Notes under the pieces: generated by a model | The model's database searches: none | What the model saw: the letters and a program-made list of their open reading frames with translations, nothing else | Told to the model about the DNA's origin: nothing | Assembly (NCBI GenBank): GCA_039920345.1 | Contig: JBDSDZ010000036.1 | Coordinates: 9,002 to 73,001 of the forward strand | Reading direction: 5' to 3' | Length of the DNA: 64,000 nt | Origin: Croceibacterium_A sp039920345 | GTDB lineage: Bacteria; Pseudomonadota; Alphaproteobacteria; Sphingomonadales; Sphingomonadaceae | In this document: in pieces, positions 18,052-27,358 of the stretch | Position numbering within the stretch: the first letter of the stretch is position 1 | How the letters are laid out: each line of letters starts with the position of its first letter | Made by a program: the position numbers and the translations under genes

Positions 18052-19442
18052 GCCTCCGAACAGCGCTCCTCGCCGCCCTGCTCGGTGCCGCTCTGACAAC
18101 GCCCGCAGCGGCGCAGGACTTCGCCGTCACCGGCGCCACCGTGGTGCTGGGCGACGGGTCCGAACCGATCGCCAATGGCACGGTCATCGTGCGCGCCGGC
18201 AAGATCGCCGAAGCCGGCGCCGGGATCGCCGTGCCGGCAGGGATGGCGACAATCGACGGCACCGGCAAATGGGTCACGCCGGGGCTGTTTTCGGCGGTGA
18301 CCGATCTCGGCCTGTGGGATGTCGAGGCGGTCGACGAAAGCAACGACACCGAGGCGGCCCATTCGCCGTTCAGCGCCGCGCTCGACGTGGCCCCGGCAAT
18401 CAATTCGGAATCGCAGAACATCGCCATTGCGCGGGCCGGCGGGATCACCCGGGCCACGGTCACGCCCGCCCCGGCCAATTCCATTTTCGCCGGACAGGGC
18501 GCGCTGATCGACATGGGGGCTGATCGCCAGGCGGTCATGCGCCCGCGCGCGTTTCAGCTGGTCGAACTGGGCGAAGCGGGCGGCCAGCTTGCTGGCGGCA
18601 GCCGGGTGGCGGCCCATGCCCTGTTCCGCAATGCGCTGCGTGAAGCGCGCGATTACGGCCAACGCTCGGCCATTCCCGGCGCCTCGGCACGCGGCGGCGC
18701 GGCGCGCGCCGTGAGCGACGCGGGCGACGACATCCCGTTCGATCCGCGCCTGACCGACGACCCCGCCGACCGCGGCAGCGACGTGCTGCTGACCCGGTTC
18801 GACGCCGCTTCGCTGATCCCGGTGGTGAACGGCCAGCAGACGCTTTACGTCGATGTCGACCGCGCGGCGGACATTCTCGCCGCGCTCGACCTGCGCACCG
18901 AATTCCCCAAGCTCAAGCTGGTCATCGTCGGCGCGGCGGAAGGCTGGCTGGTCGCCGACCAGATCGCCGCGTCGGGCGTGCCGGTACTGGCGCAGGCGCT
19001 GCTCGACTTGCCGGCCCGGTTCGAAAGCATCGCTGCCACCCAGTCCAACGTCGGGCGGATGCACAAAGCCGGGGTCAAGGTCGCGCTCGGCGGGTTCATC
19101 GGCACCAGTTCCTATCCGCGCTGGGCGCCGCAACTGGCGGGCAACCTGGTGGCGCTGAACCGGCTGCCCGGTGCGACCGGCCTGACATGGGGCGAAGCGT
19201 TCGCATCGATCAGTTCAATCCCGGCGGAGATCAGCGGGCTTGGCGGTGTCGCGGGGGTGCTCAAGCCCGGCGCGTTTGGCGATGTGGTGATCTGGGACGG
19301 CGATCCGCTCGAACTCAGTTCGGCCCCGGTCACGGTTTACATCGACGGCATCCAGCAACCGCTCGAAAACCACCAGACCCGGTTGCGCGACCGCTATCGC
19401 ACACCAACCGAAGGCGCCTTGCCCAAAGCCTATGACCGGTAG
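18048..19442 (+). CDS. Amidohydrolase-family protein lacking the metal-binding HxH
   Basis: A 464-residue secreted protein with a Sec signal (LLAALLGAALTTPAAAQ) and the amidohydrolase frame: an N-terminal sandwich, DGTGKWVTPGL at residues 70-80 and the C-terminal LKPGAFGDVVIWDGDPLE. Where active members have DxHxH, this protein has VTPGLFSAVTDLG (76-88) with no histidine, so mononuclear or binuclear metal chemistry is unlikely. It is translationally coupled to the active lipoprotein amidohydrolase upstream through GTGA. It may be a pseudo-enzyme partner or subunit; this is inference. The reading frame is intact over its full length. Confidence 0.83.
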
Positions 19443-19538
19443 CTGCCGCTAACCGGTCGCGAATCCAACAACAATGTCAAAGAACGACTGTCCATCTGGC
19501 AGGTCGTTCGCGTGTAGGAAAATGGTTTTAGAGATTCC

Positions 19539-20396
19539 CTAGGGAGTCGGCGCGACCAGTGGCGGCGGCAGCAGGAACCACCCGCTGCCGAGCATGGCAT
19601 CGAGCCCGTTGGGCGTGTCGGGGTCGCGCAAGTAATCGAACAATTCGTCGAAATCGCCCCGCCGGTCCCCGGCAATGGCGATCACGCAAACATCTTCGTT
19701 GGCCTGTTCGCGCAGCACTTGCTTGCGGTCATCAGCACCTCGCACCAGCAGGAACTGGTCCTTGCCATCAGGGTCGAGCCCGGTCGCGCGCAGCTTGGCC
19801 GACACCTCGCCAACCCGCGATGCCGGCAGCTGCGTCAGCCACAGCACGAGGATATTGTCCGCCCGCAGTCGCGCCAGCCCGGCGGCGAGCCCGGGCGGTG
19901 ATGAGGCCGCCGCGCCGGGCGCGAAATCGCTGCGGGCGGGATCGAGGTCGACGATCACCGCCGGATAACGCCGGGTGCAGGGCCGCCGATGCGGTTCGAC
20001 CAGCAAGCCGTCGGACACAATCAGCGCCGACTGCGGCTGCGGCGTGTCGCGCACCTTCTCGCCCTGAACCAGCGCATAGTCGACGAACGGCTGCCACGAA
20101 GCCGTAACCGCGCCGCTGCCGGCGACCGGCCCTGTCGGCACTGGCAGCGCGGTAAGCGCGGTCAAGGTCACGGTTTCCTCCCCCGTGACACCATCGCGCG
20201 CCGGCAAGGCAGCCGGCGGACCAGCATAACTGGCCGCCGCGTCCGACGGGGTGGCGGCGCGCACAAACACGCCGTGCTCGCGCGCAAACATGGTCCCGCC
20301 CGCCAGGAATGGGATGGCGACAGCGGCCACGCAGCCATTGAGCAGGGGCAGCAGAGCGAGCGCGGCCAGCCCGCGATGCCATGGCCGGAAGCGCAC
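19539..20396 (-). CDS. Hypothetical lipoprotein with HAD-like domain
   Basis: A 285-residue protein. A lipobox LLNGC (Cys22) follows a basic N-terminus, so it is probably membrane-anchored outside the cytoplasm. The C-terminal half has the order of HAD motifs found in acid phosphatases: VIVDLDPA (DxD), LWLTQLP (Thr), DRKQVLRE (Lys) and GDRRGDFDELF (acidic motif IV). A phosphatase role is therefore plausible but not proven. The GTG at 20396 was chosen because it places the lipobox correctly and falls ten bases after the dxs stop, so the gene is probably cotranscribed with dxs. Confidence 0.65.
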   Translation of the reverse strand: MRFRPWHRGLAALALLPLLNGCVAAVAIPFLAGGTMFAREHGVFVRAATPSDAAASYAGPPAALPARDGVTGEETVTLTALTALPVPTGPVAGSGAVTASWQPFVDYALVQGEKVRDTPQPQSALIVSDGLLVEPHRRPCTRRYPAVIVDLDPARSDFAPGAAASSPPGLAAGLARLRADNILVLWLTQLPASRVGEVSAKLRATGLDPDGKDQFLLVRGADDRKQVLREQANEDVCVIAIAGDRRGDFDELFDYLRDPDTPNGLDAMLGSGWFLLPPPLVAPTP

Positions 20397-20406
20397 TGGC
20401 CCGGCC

Positions 20407-22341
20407 CTAAGCCCGCGCTTCTTCGATCCCCGCGCTGTTGTGGCGCAGGGCGCTGAGCACGGTTTCGACGATGTGCGGCGCGTTGAGACGCGCCTCGTCA
20501 TACTGGTGTTCGGGCGAATCGTGGTCCTGGAACAAGTCGGGCAGCCGCATCGTGCGAATTTTGAGCCCGCCGTCGGTCAGCCCTTCGTCGCTCGCCATGG
20601 TCAGCACATGGGCACCAAGGCCGCCGATGCTGGCTTCCTCGATCGTCACCACCACTTCGTGGGTCGCCATGATCTTGCGGATCAGCGCAGTATCGAGCGG
20701 CTTGGCAAAGCGCATGTCAGCCACCGTGGTGGAAAGCCCCCGGGCCTCCAGCTGGTCGGCCGCCTTGAGCGCTTCGGCCAGCCGCGTGCCGAGCGAGAGC
20801 AGCGCGATCTTGTTGCCCTGGCGGACCACGCGGCCCTTGCCGATCTCGAGCAATTGCGGGGTTTCAGGCAGCGCCACCCCGGTTCCGCTGCCACGCGGAT
20901 AGCGGAATGCGATCGGCCCGCTGTCATGCTGCGCGGCGGTGTAGGTCATGTGGACCAGTTCGGCCTCGTCGGCCGCGGCCATGACCACGAAGTTGGGCAG
21001 GGTCGCGAGATAAGTCACGTCGAAGCTACCCGCGTGGGTCGCCCCGTCAGCGCCGACCAGGCCCGCCCGGTCGATCGCAAAGCGGACCGGCAGGTTCTGG
21101 ATCGCCACGTCGTGCACTACCTGGTCGTAGGCGCGCTGGAGGAAGGTGGAATAGATCGCGCAGAACGGGCGCATCCCTTGCGCGGCAAGACCGGCGGCAA
21201 AAGTGACCCCGTGCTGTTCGGCAATGCCGACATCGAACGCGCGGTCCGGGTGCGCCTTGGCGAACTTGTCGACCCCAGTCCCGCTCGGCATCGCGGCAGT
21301 AATGGCGCAGATCCGCGAATCGGTTTCCGCCAGCTTGGCCAGCGTTTCGCCGAATACGTTCTGGTACGAGGGTGGGCCGCCCGCACTCTTGGTCTGTTCG
21401 CCGGTGACGACGTTGAATTTCTGGACCCCGTGGTACTTGTCGGCGCTATCTTCGGCCGGGCCATAGCCCTTGCCCTTCTGGGTCACGACATGGACCAGGA
21501 TCGGGCCTTCTTCGGCGTCGCGGACGTTTTCCAGCACCGGGATCAGGTGGTCGAGGTTGTGCCCGTCGATCGGGCCGACGTAATAGAACCCCAGTTCTTC
21601 GAACAGGGTGCCGCCGGTCACCATCCCGCGGGTGAATTCTTCCGCCTTCTCGAGGCTTGAATGGACCCGGCGCGAAAACTTGCGCGTGATCCGCTTGGCC
21701 AGGCTGCGCAGGCTCAGGTATTCCGAGCTCGAGACCATCCGCGCGAGATAGGCGCTGAGCCCGCCGACCGGCGGCGCAATCGACATGTCGTTGTCGTTGA
21801 GGATCACCACCAGCCGGTTGCCCGCCTGTTCGGCGTTGTTCATCGCCTCATACGCCATCCCGGCGCTCATCGCTCCGTCGCCGATCACGGCAATCGCTTT
21901 GCCGGGCTGGCCCTTGAGCTTGTTGGCCACGGCAAAACCGAGCGCAGCGGAAATCGAGGTCGAGGAATGCGCCGCGCCAAACGGATCGTATTCGCTCTCC
22001 GCGCGCTTGGTGAAGCCGCTCAGCCCGCCACCCTGTCGCAAGGTGCGGATACGGTCGCGGCGGCCGGTGACGATCTTGTGCGGATAGGCCTGGTGGCCAA
22101 CGTCCCACACCAGCCGGTCAGCCGGGGTGTCGAACACGTAGTGCAGCGCCACGGTCAGTTCGACCACCCCAAGGCCCGAGCCAAGGTGGCCGCCGGTGCT
22201 GCCCACCGCATCGATCATCTCGGCGCGCAGTTCGTCGGCCAGTTGGCGCAGCTGCCCGGATTCGAGCTGGCGAATGTCGGAGGGTGTATCGACGGTATCG
22301 AGCAGCGGCGTTTCGGGCCGGCCGGAAGGTGCGGAAGTCAT
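20407..22341 (-). CDS. dxs: 1-deoxy-D-xylulose-5-phosphate synthase
   Basis: A 644-residue thiamine-diphosphate enzyme of normal length that joins pyruvate and glyceraldehyde 3-phosphate in the first step of the MEP isoprenoid pathway. Seen motifs: STGGHLGSGLGVVELTVALH at the N-terminus, the ThDP-binding GDGAMSAGMAYEAMNNA ending in ILNDNDMSI, the transketolase central region DVGIAEQHGVTFAAG (catalytic Glu and His) and DRAGLVGADGATHAG. The start ATG at 22341 is favoured by the conserved N-terminus although its ribosome site is weak. Isoprenoid supply feeds the carotenoids and quinones of sphingomonads. A lipoprotein gene follows on the same strand. Confidence 0.96.
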   Translation of the reverse strand: MTSAPSGRPETPLLDTVDTPSDIRQLESGQLRQLADELRAEMIDAVGSTGGHLGSGLGVVELTVALHYVFDTPADRLVWDVGHQAYPHKIVTGRRDRIRTLRQGGGLSGFTKRAESEYDPFGAAHSSTSISAALGFAVANKLKGQPGKAIAVIGDGAMSAGMAYEAMNNAEQAGNRLVVILNDNDMSIAPPVGGLSAYLARMVSSSEYLSLRSLAKRITRKFSRRVHSSLEKAEEFTRGMVTGGTLFEELGFYYVGPIDGHNLDHLIPVLENVRDAEEGPILVHVVTQKGKGYGPAEDSADKYHGVQKFNVVTGEQTKSAGGPPSYQNVFGETLAKLAETDSRICAITAAMPSGTGVDKFAKAHPDRAFDVGIAEQHGVTFAAGLAAQGMRPFCAIYSTFLQRAYDQVVHDVAIQNLPVRFAIDRAGLVGADGATHAGSFDVTYLATLPNFVVMAAADEAELVHMTYTAAQHDSGPIAFRYPRGSGTGVALPETPQLLEIGKGRVVRQGNKIALLSLGTRLAEALKAADQLEARGLSTTVADMRFAKPLDTALIRKIMATHEVVVTIEEASIGGLGAHVLTMASDEGLTDGGLKIRTMRLPDLFQDHDSPEHQYDEARLNAPHIVETVLSALRHNSAGIEEARA

Positions 22342-22426
22342 GGCAATCGGCTTACACGCCTGATTCCGGCCTGTCGATGAACGCCGTGTGAGGTTTGCCT
22401 GAGCAATTCGTGAGCAGGCGGGCCGC

Positions 22427-22888
22427 TCAGCCCGCGCAATCCGCGCAAATCCCGCGCAGTTCGACCACCGGGCGCACATCCGCAAATCCGGCGCTGTGCC
22501 CGGCGGCGCGCAGGGCGCCGGTCAGCTTGTCATCGTCGACATGGGTTGCCTGGCCGCAATCGTCGCAGATCAGGAAGATGCAGTCGTGGCGGCAACCCGG
22601 GTGGGTGTTGGCGAGATAGGCGTTGGCGCTTTCTACCCGGTTGGCGAGATTGGTGCGCACGAACAGGTCGAGGATACGGTAGACACTGTTGGCCGCGACC
22701 CGCTTGCCGCGCCGGTTACCAACCTCCTCGGCGATGTCGTAGGCGGAGGCGGGGCGATCCTGGTCCGCCAGCGCTTCGAACACGTCAGACCGCATCGCCG
22801 TCCACTGCTCACCCGCCTGGGTAAGCACCGCTGCGGCTTCTTCGATCAGCTTTGCGCCGGAATGTTCGTGATGATTGTGGCCCGCCAT
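22427..22888 (-). CDS. zur: Fur-family regulator, Zur-like
   Basis: A 153-residue Fur-family repressor. The N-terminus is His-rich (MAGHNHHEH). The DNA-binding winged helix includes RPASAYDIAEEV and ANSVYRILDLFVRTNLANRVESANAY, and the structural zinc site has two Cys pairs, ICDDCG and GICADC. The RVESANAYLANTHPGCRHDCIFLIC segment matches zinc-responsive Zur better than Fur. Zur represses zinc uptake genes when zinc is plentiful; no znu genes are adjacent. The assignment to Zur rather than Fur or Irr is moderately sure. Confidence 0.72.
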   Translation of the reverse strand: MAGHNHHEHSGAKLIEEAAAVLTQAGEQWTAMRSDVFEALADQDRPASAYDIAEEVGNRRGKRVAANSVYRILDLFVRTNLANRVESANAYLANTHPGCRHDCIFLICDDCGQATHVDDDKLTGALRAAGHSAGFADVRPVVELRGICADCAG

Positions 22889-22946
22889 GCGCTCAATATA
22901 GGCGCGGGGCGGGCCGGCGACAATCCGGGCTGGCGCTCAAAGGCGC

Positions 22947-23618
22947 TCAGCCGTTGGTAAAAGCGGCGTGATACAGCGCCGGATACATCGCGCGGAACGC
23001 CGCCACCTTGGGCGCGTCCCAAGCCTGGATGTAGCCGTTGTTCGGATTCTTGCGGGCAAAATCCTGGTGGTAGTCTTCAGCTGGATAGAACCTTTTGGGC
23101 GCTTCGATCGCAACCACGATCGGATTCGACCACACGTGGCTGGCGCGCATCTGCGCGAGGTAGGCGGTCGCCACGGCGCGCTGCTCGTTCGACAAGGGAA
23201 CGATCGCGGCGCGGTACTGGGTGCCGTGATCCGGGCCCTGGGCATTCAGCCGGGTGGGGTCTGAAACGACCGAGAACATGACGCGCAGCAGCTGGTCATA
23301 GCGAACGATTGCGGGGTTATAGGTTACCTTGACCGATTCCGCGTGGCCGGTGTCACCGTCCGAAACCTGGTCGTAATGCGCGGTTGCTGCGTTGCCACCG
23401 TGATAGCCGGATACCGCGCTGGTCACGCCGTTCATGTGGCTGAACACAGCTTCCACACCCCAGAAGCAGCCGCCAGCGAAAATCGCGGTCTTGAGGCCCG
23501 TTTCATTGGCCGTGCGGGTCGCGGCAGGCGCGTTGAAGGTGCTTTCCGCGGCCACGGCCGGGGCACATGAAGCCAGCGCAACGGCGCCGGCGGCGAGCAG
23601 GGCGGTGAGCTTTTTCAT
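22947..23618 (-). CDS. msrA: Peptide-methionine (S)-S-oxide reductase, exported
   Basis: A 223-residue MsrA with an export signal (MKKLTALLAAGAVALASCAP, either a lipobox at Cys18 or AxA cleavage after AVAA). The catalytic motif GGCFWG places the nucleophile at Cys51; HTQYR-like HGTQYRAAIVPL and YHQDFARKNP are conserved. It reduces methionine-S-sulfoxide in periplasmic proteins. The start ATG at 23618 overlaps by ATGA the stop of a 32-codon reading frame upstream, so the two are translationally coupled, which also explains the weak ribosome site. Confidence 0.92.
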   Translation of the reverse strand: MKKLTALLAAGAVALASCAPAVAAESTFNAPAATRTANETGLKTAIFAGGCFWGVEAVFSHMNGVTSAVSGYHGGNAATAHYDQVSDGDTGHAESVKVTYNPAIVRYDQLLRVMFSVVSDPTRLNAQGPDHGTQYRAAIVPLSNEQRAVATAYLAQMRASHVWSNPIVVAIEAPKRFYPAEDYHQDFARKNPNNGYIQAWDAPKVAAFRAMYPALYHAAFTNG

Positions 23619-23713
23619 ACCAGCTGCGGTCCGTAATGCGCCGCGAAAATCACCGCGGTCACGCCGAAGCCAAGGAAGAACGAGCGGAAGAAGCCGGGTG
23701 TAAAAAGACCCAT
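23615..23713 (-). CDS. Small single-pass membrane protein upstream of msrA
   Basis: A 32-residue reading frame starting at the ATG at 23713 with GGAT seven bases upstream. Its product begins MGLFTPGFFRSFFLGFGV and ends AAHYGPQLV: an amphipathic N-terminus, one hydrophobic helix (about residues 10-25) and a short tail. Its stop TGA overlaps the msrA start (ATGA). The positive charge near the N-terminus and the Phe-rich helix fit an inner-membrane anchor. No family recognised. The exact coupling and the helix make it more likely real than chance; it is too short for routine gene callers. Confidence 0.55.
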   Translation of the reverse strand: MGLFTPGFFRSFFLGFGVTAVIFAAHYGPQLV

Positions 23714-23850
23714 TGGAAGTATCCATTTCGCTGAGTGTGCGTGTCATCTGTCCTGCCCCATGCATCCTTTAACCGCGGTGAATGCACCGTCGGTGACCGT
23801 TCATATAGAGATAGAGGGCGCCTGTTTAAAGGACCGGCCCGGACGACACC

Positions 23851-25440
23851 TCAGTGGCGGAAGTGACGCATCCCGGTGAACACCATCGCCAGCCCTGCGG
23901 CATCGGCGGCAGCGATCACCTCGTCGTCGCGCATCGCCCCGCCCGGCTGGATGACAGCGGTCGCCCCCGCTTCGATAGCGATGGCGAGCCCGTCGGCGAA
24001 CGGCAGGAAGGCGTCCGATGCCATCGCGCTGCCGATGGTGCGAGGTCCGTCCCAACCAGCGGCTTCGGCCGCTTCGCGCGCTCGGATCGCGGCAATGCGT
24101 GCCGAATCGCGCCGGTTCATCTGGCCCGCCCCGACCCCCACCGTGACCCCGTCGCGGGCGAACACGATGGCGTTGGATTTGACGTGCCGCGCCACTGTCC
24201 AGGCAAACAGGCAGTCGGCCAGTTCCTGCTCGGTCGGCGCGCGGCGGGTGACGAGCGTAAGATCGGCCTCGGTCACCGCGCCATTGTCACGCGATTGGAC
24301 CAGCAGCGCGCCAGCGATCGGCTTGACCGAGAGCCCGCCGCGGCGCGCCTTGGGCAGGTCATCAAGCAGCAGCAGGCGCAAGTTCGGCTTGGCGGCAAAA
24401 GCCGTCCGGGCCGCCACATCGGCCCCCGGTGCGACCACCACTTCGGTAAAGATTTCGGTGATCGCAGCAGCAGTCGGGCCGTCGAGCGGCCGGTTGACCG
24501 CAATGATCCCGCCGAACGCCGACACCGGATCGCATTCGAACGCCGAGCGATAGGCTTCGGCCAGTGTTGCCGCCTGTGCTACGCCGCAGGGGTTGGCATG
24601 CTTGACGATCACCACCGCCGGTTCCTGTCCGGCGAATTCGGCAACCAGTTCGAGCGCGGCATCGGCATCGTTGTAGTTGTTGTAGCTCAGTTCCTTGCCC
24701 TGCACCTGCTCGGCCTGCGCCAGCCCCTTGGTGTGCGGGCCGAGCGGGCTGTACAGCGCCGCGCGCTGGTGCGGGTTTTCGCCGTAGCGCAGTTCACCCA
24801 GCAAGCGCCCGTTGACCGCCAGCATTTCGGGAAACAGCCGCCCCTGGTCGGCAAACGCGAACCACTGGCTGATCATCGAATCGTAAGCCGCGGTGGCGGA
24901 AAACGCCTTGGCCGCCATCGCCTTGCGAAATTCGAGCGTGGTTGCCCCGTCATGGTCCGCCAGTTCGGCCAGCAGCACCGGATAATCTTCCGGATCGGTG
25001 ACGATGGTCACGAAAGCGTGGTTCTTGGCTGCCGAACGGATCATCGCCGGGCCGCCGATATCGATGTTCTCGATCACCTCGTCGCGCGCCGCACCGCGCA
25101 TCACGGTGTCTTCGAACGGATAGAGGTTGGACACCAGCACGTCGATCGCGCCGATATCATGCGCGTCCATCGCCGCCGCGTGTTCGGGATCGTCGCGCAC
25201 CGCCAGCAACCCGCCATGGATCAGCGGGTGCAGCGTCTTGACCCGGCCATCCATCATTTCCGGAAAGCCGGTAACGTCGGCCACGTCGCGCACCTGCAGC
25301 CCGGCCTCGCGTAGCACCCGCGCCGTACCGCCGGTGGAAACCAGCTCGACCCCGCCTTTGGCCAGCCGTGATGCCAGTTCGACAATACCGGTCTTGTCGG
25401 ACACCGAAAGCAGCGCCCGCTTGATTGTCACCATGGCCAT
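23851..25440 (-). CDS. purH: Bifunctional AICAR formyltransferase / IMP cyclohydrolase
   Basis: A 529-residue enzyme for the last two steps of IMP synthesis. The N-terminal MGS-like IMP cyclohydrolase domain (about 1-200) begins IKRALLSVSDKTG and has STGGTARVLREAG and GRVKTLHPLIHGG; the AICAR transformylase domain (about 200-529) has RYGENPHQRAALY, KHANPCGVA and the ending GGAMRDDEVIAAAD...GMRHFRH. The length is normal for bacteria. It lies seven bases after the heparinase-like gene in the order rpe, heparinase-like, purH, which is common in sphingomonads. Confidence 0.96.
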   Translation of the reverse strand: MAMVTIKRALLSVSDKTGIVELASRLAKGGVELVSTGGTARVLREAGLQVRDVADVTGFPEMMDGRVKTLHPLIHGGLLAVRDDPEHAAAMDAHDIGAIDVLVSNLYPFEDTVMRGAARDEVIENIDIGGPAMIRSAAKNHAFVTIVTDPEDYPVLLAELADHDGATTLEFRKAMAAKAFSATAAYDSMISQWFAFADQGRLFPEMLAVNGRLLGELRYGENPHQRAALYSPLGPHTKGLAQAEQVQGKELSYNNYNDADAALELVAEFAGQEPAVVIVKHANPCGVAQAATLAEAYRSAFECDPVSAFGGIIAVNRPLDGPTAAAITEIFTEVVVAPGADVAARTAFAAKPNLRLLLLDDLPKARRGGLSVKPIAGALLVQSRDNGAVTEADLTLVTRRAPTEQELADCLFAWTVARHVKSNAIVFARDGVTVGVGAGQMNRRDSARIAAIRAREAAEAAGWDGPRTIGSAMASDAFLPFADGLAIAIEAGATAVIQPGGAMRDDEVIAAADAAGLAMVFTGMRHFRH

Positions 25441-25447
25441 CGCGGTT

Positions 25448-27358
25448 CTATCCCATCTTTTTGAGCAGCCAGGAGAAGCTGCCGCCGCCGCGCGAGACGA
25501 GGCCTTGCATCACCAGCTGCTGCACCGGGTGCGGGCGGCCTTCGCCGTCGACCCAGATGCTTTCATCCACTTCCAACGTATCGCCCTTGGCGACGAACTG
25601 CCAGTAGCTGCCGTCGGGCAGAACCAGGCTGGCCCCGTTTCCACCTGATGTGGCGGTCGCTTCGACGCCCGGGCCAAGATGGAAACGCAGCGCATAGGGA
25701 ATCTTGCCGCGCTTGCCGCGCCCGGCCGGCACCAGCAGGTCGTCGCCGCGCAGTTCGGTGCCATCATCGCGCACGATCAGGATGCGCCGGTGGACCAGCC
25801 CGAAGCGGCCGGCATAACCATCGTGGCTGGCTTCAAGCCGGGTTGCCGGAGCGCCATTTTCAGTCGCCAGCATGCGCCGGTCGAGCTCGACCTCGCCCAC
25901 GCCCTGCCCAAGTTTCCCGGCCACCAGCACGGCAGTCGAATTGGCATCGCCCAGCACCAGCGTCGAATGCGCCGAGGTGGCGCGCAAGCCCTGCTCGATC
26001 CGCGTCGGAACTTGTCCGCCGGCCAGTGCCGCGCCGCCGCAATTGACCACCAGCCGCTGCGGCCCGTGCGAGAATTCGAACGCCAGAGTGGACGCGCAGC
26101 CATGGCGCGCGTTGCGGCCGAGCGGCGGCGGCGCGGCGTCGAACTGGAGCACGCTTTTGCCCGCGGTAACACGCTGGTAACCCCATTGGCGGGCATCGCG
26201 CAGCGGGCGGGTTCGCACCCGGCTCGCATCGATCAGTGCCGCCACCCGTTCCGCCGGGATTGCGCCCGCGCCCTGCCAGCTGCCGAGCCCGCCGTCGCCG
26301 TGCGTCAGCGCCAGCAGCGGCGGGACCAAGGCCTGCAGCATTTCCTCGATCGCTTGCGGCGGATCGCGCCGGGTGGCGCGGTAGCACGCGGCGAGTTCGA
26401 CCAGCAGGGTAATGGCTTCCATCTGCGCCAGTGGGCTGCGCGAGAGAACCCCGCCATCGTCGCCGACCAGTTCGCCCATCGTGCGCGCCAGTCCCGCTTC
26501 GCCAAACAGCCGGCGCGGCTTGCCGTCGGGCAGGAGCAGTCCGGCAGCGGTGATCGCGCACCAACCGGCCAGTGCATCGAGCGCATCATCCGCGCGGCCG
26601 ACATGGCGGTCGAGCCAGCGCGCGGTCTGTTCAGCCGTGTCGAGGGTCCGCGCCCGCAGCCCCTTATCGGTGCCTGACAGGATCAGCGGTGCGTGGACCA
26701 GCCAGCCGAGCAGGCGGTGTCCGGCATGCCCGACCCGCCAGGCCGCGCCCTTGCCCGGCGTACCGTTCGCATCCAGCCAGGCCAGTAGCACCCGCTCGGC
26801 AGTCTGGGTGCATTGCGCGCGCGGGGCACAGGCCTCGAGGTCGCGCAGCCAGGTGAAGCCATGGACTGTTCGCTCCAGCGCCGGGGAAAGCTTGGCCGCG
26901 CTCGAAAAATCAACTTGCGAAATCAGCGCCTTGACCCCGCAGACGAGGAAATGCCCGGCGCGCAGCGCGGTCCCGGCCACCCGGTCCCCCTTGAGCGGGC
27001 TTTCGACCGTTGCGCGGAGGCGCGGCTTTACCGGCTTGCGAAACGGCGCGACCAGCGTCTGGCCGGAAAACCCCATGCGATAAGCCAGCCGCACGATCCG
27101 TTCGCCCAGTGTCGTGTCGGGCGCAGTGAAATTGGACAGCGCCAGCGAGCGCCCGGGCTCAATCGTTTCGCTCGGCGGGGGCGGAGGCGATGGGACGAGC
27201 AGGTCGGCTCGCTCGACCACCGGCGTCAGTGGCACCGCCAATGGCATCGGCATCGGCTTCGACATCGGCTTCGGCATCGCGCGCGGTTCTTCCGCCGATC
27301 CCTGCTCCACCGGGCTGACCCCGGTCACAAAGCGGTTACGCGGCGCGACTTCGGTCAT
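25448..27358 (-). CDS. Heparinase II/III family protein
   Basis: A 636-residue protein with an alpha-toroid N-terminal half (FTWLRDLEACA... WLDANGTPGKGAAWRVGHAGHRLLGW) and a C-terminal beta-sandwich lyase-like half (GRNARHGCASTLAFEFSHGPQRLVVNCGG), matching heparinase II/III-like proteins of alphaproteobacteria located between rpe and purH. The substrate is unknown; a role in polysaccharide turnover is often assumed. Odd: the N-terminus carries a Met-Pro-Lys repeat (MPKPMSKPMPMP, residues about 28-39), a low-complexity insertion before the domain. No signal peptide is evident. Start ATG at 27358 overlaps the rpe stop (ATGA). Confidence 0.86.
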   Translation of the reverse strand: MTEVAPRNRFVTGVSPVEQGSAEEPRAMPKPMSKPMPMPLAVPLTPVVERADLLVPSPPPPPSETIEPGRSLALSNFTAPDTTLGERIVRLAYRMGFSGQTLVAPFRKPVKPRLRATVESPLKGDRVAGTALRAGHFLVCGVKALISQVDFSSAAKLSPALERTVHGFTWLRDLEACAPRAQCTQTAERVLLAWLDANGTPGKGAAWRVGHAGHRLLGWLVHAPLILSGTDKGLRARTLDTAEQTARWLDRHVGRADDALDALAGWCAITAAGLLLPDGKPRRLFGEAGLARTMGELVGDDGGVLSRSPLAQMEAITLLVELAACYRATRRDPPQAIEEMLQALVPPLLALTHGDGGLGSWQGAGAIPAERVAALIDASRVRTRPLRDARQWGYQRVTAGKSVLQFDAAPPPLGRNARHGCASTLAFEFSHGPQRLVVNCGGAALAGGQVPTRIEQGLRATSAHSTLVLGDANSTAVLVAGKLGQGVGEVELDRRMLATENGAPATRLEASHDGYAGRFGLVHRRILIVRDDGTELRGDDLLVPAGRGKRGKIPYALRFHLGPGVEATATSGGNGASLVLPDGSYWQFVAKGDTLEVDESIWVDGEGRPHPVQQLVMQGLVSRGGGSFSWLLKKMG

